Positions 58,260 through 60,000 of a stretch of 60,000 nucleotides of DNA are shown here, in pieces. The DNA comes from Cristatella mucedo (Eukaryota > Bryozoa > Phylactolaemata > Cristatellidae): NCBI GenBank assembly GCA_009760855.2, contig WPIO01000005.1, positions 3,806,501 to 3,866,500 on the forward strand. Reading direction: 5' to 3'. The notes under the pieces were generated by a model. The model had not been told where the DNA came from, searched no databases, and saw only the letters and a program-made list of their open reading frames with translations. The first letter of the stretch is position 1. Each line of letters starts with the position of its first letter. The position numbers and the translations under genes were made by a program.

Positions 58260-59338
58260 AATTCCAAAATACTGAATCACCAAAGGCCATCTGGTGCGGT
58301 TTGACTGTAGAAAACCTCGCATCGAACCACAACCGATACTTCAACCCCCCCCCTTTTACTTGGCCACTACTCTAGAGATCGTGCTCTCGATAATGTCGTA
58401 CTGCATTTATAAACGCAAAAGCATAACAATACGAGCATGTATGAGACCAAAAGGCCAGCACCCCACGAATTATATCACGCAAATACCTTTTAGCTAACTG
58501 CCTGCCCAGAGAAACGCAAACGAGACAACGCACTTGTCTCTTTCTCGCTATCTTATGCCGCAAGTGAAACTGTGACTCATATTGCACAAGCAAGGTAAAG
58601 GGACGCCTATCCGCAAAGCATTTTGAAACTGCTTTCTGCCGTTTTGCGTCCGTCGCTTAACTTGGAAAGAATACTGCTCGAGTATCGACGTGGCTGAGAC
58701 GTTAGCGGTTGACTTCCCCTGCATACCTCGGTGGAAGACCGGTACAGTTATCGCCATGAAAACCCTCGGTCCCAAGCAACATTTTCATCTCTTCATTGTA
58801 CAGGCTCTCTCGCTTGGACTCCGCCAATTCTGCCTCTACCACTGGGCGTACTTTGGGGTAATGCGATCCCATTTAATTCATTGTCTGGCTTGATCTTTCT
58901 ACATTCCTCCCACAGTGGGGCTCTGGGTGCGTCTCGTTAGACGTGAAATGACAATGTTTCGGCGGCTGATCCTGAAAGTGTTGAACACTTGCCACCCACA
59001 ACAAAGCTGGACTAATAAGTAGAGCAAATGAGCGCCAGGTACCGCTGAATAAATAGCTACGGCGAATCGAGGTCAAATAAAAATCAGGGCAACGTCGGCA
59101 TGAGCTTTTTACGTAAGTACACCGCCCACATGTCAGTCGGGATGGCCGATGACTTACATTAAAGACCACTGCCATCGTAATTATGCGAAAATGCAATTGC
59201 CATTACATTTATTTATTAAATAATCGAAACTTTGTGTTAAATAAGGAAGGTAGCATATTCTTAATCTGCCCATGAGTGCGCCATTGCGGCGCTCCAGAGA
59301 CTCTTCTATTGTGTCCGCACTCGGTACCGGTTTTCGCA
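58260..59338. other. Upstream of DOHH, promoter region expected
   Basis: No repeat family was recognised. It must hold the DOHH promoter and 5' UTR, but no core element is clear. An upstream ATG at 59272 opens a 25-codon frame that overlaps the DOHH start. Confidence 0.4.
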
Positions 59339-59612
59339 ATGCCCACTAATGCCGAGGTTGTCGCTGTAGGAAGTATATTGAGCAACGAAGCCTTACCGCT
59401 TAAGCAGCGTTACCGAGCTTTATTTACTTTAAAAAATATTGGAACTGACGTCGCTGTGCAGTGTATAGCGGAAAATTTCACGGATCCATCAGAGCTGCTA
59501 AAGCATGAACTTGCTTACTGTCTCGGCCAGATGCAAAGTGCGACCGCAGTCGACACGTTGAAGAGCGTTTTGCAGGATACGGAGCAACAACCCATAGTCC
59601 GGCATGAAGCAG
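59339..59612 (+). CDS. DOHH: DOHH exon 1
   Basis: Encodes residues 1-91 plus one base of codon 92. It contains the first HEAT repeats and both His-Glu pairs of the N-terminal half (56-57, 89-90). The donor is GCAG|GTAGCA. Confidence 0.93.
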
Positions 59613-60000
59613 GTAGCAGCCCTAGCAAGTGAGAAACGGTCTCCTGCCCACACTGTTTATGGAGCGTTCGTGTTTTGTATTTTCCATGTACCTTTGTAGC
59701 CGAAGCACTAGGAGCCATCGGTAAGTTGGAACTTTTGCCGCTGCTGGAATCCTACGCGAAGGACCCAGTGCCTGAGGTAAGAATCCTTTTGCGTGCAGCG
59801 GCGGCTGCCTGTTGGTGCAAATGCAGTAAGTCAGCCAATGTATATCTACTTGTTCCAGGTTGCTGAGACATGTGAGATAGCTGTCGATCGCATCAGGTGG
59901 CTGAGTTCGTGCCCCCATGCGTATGACGCCGTTGCAAATCCCTTTGCTTCTGTCGATCCTGCGCCACCTTTCACACCGGAAGAACAAGGATATAACCTTG
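59339..60000 (+). CDS. DOHH: Deoxyhypusine hydroxylase, N-terminal part (continues past window)
   Basis: Exons 59339-59612, 59700-59776 and 59859-60000 (open at the window end) encode the first 164 residues. DOHH is a HEAT-repeat di-iron monooxygenase that hydroxylates deoxyhypusine on eIF5A, the last step of hypusine synthesis, in the cytosol. Visible hallmarks are LLKHELAYCLGQ with His56-Glu57 and VRHEAAEALGAIG with His89-Glu90, the first two of four metal-binding His-Glu pairs, at the same residue numbers as in human DOHH. The linker SVDPAPP is also present. The introns are 87 and 82 bp, with donors GTAGCA and GTAAGA and acceptors TTTGTAG and TTCCAG. ATG 59339 is the first ATG in frame and gives the usual family start. 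The C-terminal half lies outside the window. Confidence 0.95.
59700..59776 (+). CDS. DOHH: DOHH exon 2
   Basis: The acceptor is CTTTGTAG|CC, completing an Ala codon. It encodes EALGAIGKLELLPLLESY and onward to PVPE, where the strong donor GAG|GTAAGA leaves phase 0. Confidence 0.93.
59859..60000 (+). CDS. DOHH: DOHH exon 3 (open at window end)
   Basis: The acceptor is TTCCAG|GTT. It encodes VAETCEIAVDRIRWL, a variable loop and SVDPAPPF, the conserved linker between the two HEAT halves. The exon is still open at 60000. Confidence 0.92.

Overview
This is a 60 kb piece of an animal nuclear genome. It has multi-exon genes with GT-AG introns, kilobase-scale introns full of retroelements, microsatellites, tRNA-derived SINEs and DNA-transposon relics. 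I see no prokaryotic operons, rRNA, functional tRNA gene or CRISPR. The families seen (Ly6/three-finger GPI proteins, deoxyhypusine hydroxylase, CR1/L2-like LINEs, Harbinger, Maverick/Polinton-like DNA polymerase B) fit an invertebrate metazoan. A lophotrochozoan, perhaps a flatworm, is plausible, but the sequence does not prove it.

Four host genes can be supported. Three are paralogous Ly6/uPAR-type genes with the same architecture: a signal-peptide exon, an exon carrying Cys 1-5, and an exon carrying Cys 6-10 with the CxC...CN ending and a hydrophobic tail. Both introns are in phase 1 in all three. Ly6-1 is on + (coding exons 1567-1618, 8316-8471, 12855-13102). Ly6-3 is on - (19815-19881, 16650-16790, 13833-14077) and converges on Ly6-1. 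Ly6-2 is on + (41000-41057, 44884-45048, 52179-52396), starts in a GC-rich island and has an AATAAA about 300 bp after its stop. The fourth gene is the 5' part of deoxyhypusine hydroxylase (DOHH) at 59339-60000, with two introns under 90 bp and both metal-binding His-Glu pairs of the N-terminal half.

Most of the rest is repeat. LINE-A and LINE-B are two CR1/L2-like families, present as 5'-truncated, often nested copies; the longest are minus-strand copies inside intron 2 of Ly6-2. LINE-A ends in a nested hairpin followed by (ATT)n. The tRNA-derived family SINE-1 ends in nearly the same hairpin, which suggests a LINE/SINE partnership. SINE-2 is a second tRNA-headed family with a different tail. 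DNA-element relics include a PIF/Harbinger transposase (56529-57285), a probable hAT C-terminus (about 9300-9400) and an AT-rich block (36950-38965) holding a broken Maverick/Polinton-like family-B DNA polymerase. Next to it lies the C-terminus of an R2/NeSL-type (restriction-like endonuclease) retrotransposon. Large simple-sequence tracts are (GA)n at 1.9-2.6 kb, a 12-bp G-rich minisatellite at 25.7-26.3 kb, (AC)n at 33.6 kb, (GT)n at 39.0 kb and (TC)n at 0.2 and 47.9 kb.

The three Ly6 genes probably arose by local duplication and encode secreted or GPI-anchored surface proteins. DOHH is an unrelated housekeeping neighbour. The best candidates for something new are the LINE-A/SINE-1 shared 3' structure, the DNA polymerase B relic with its intact acidic ORF, and a possible alternative first exon of Ly6-1.
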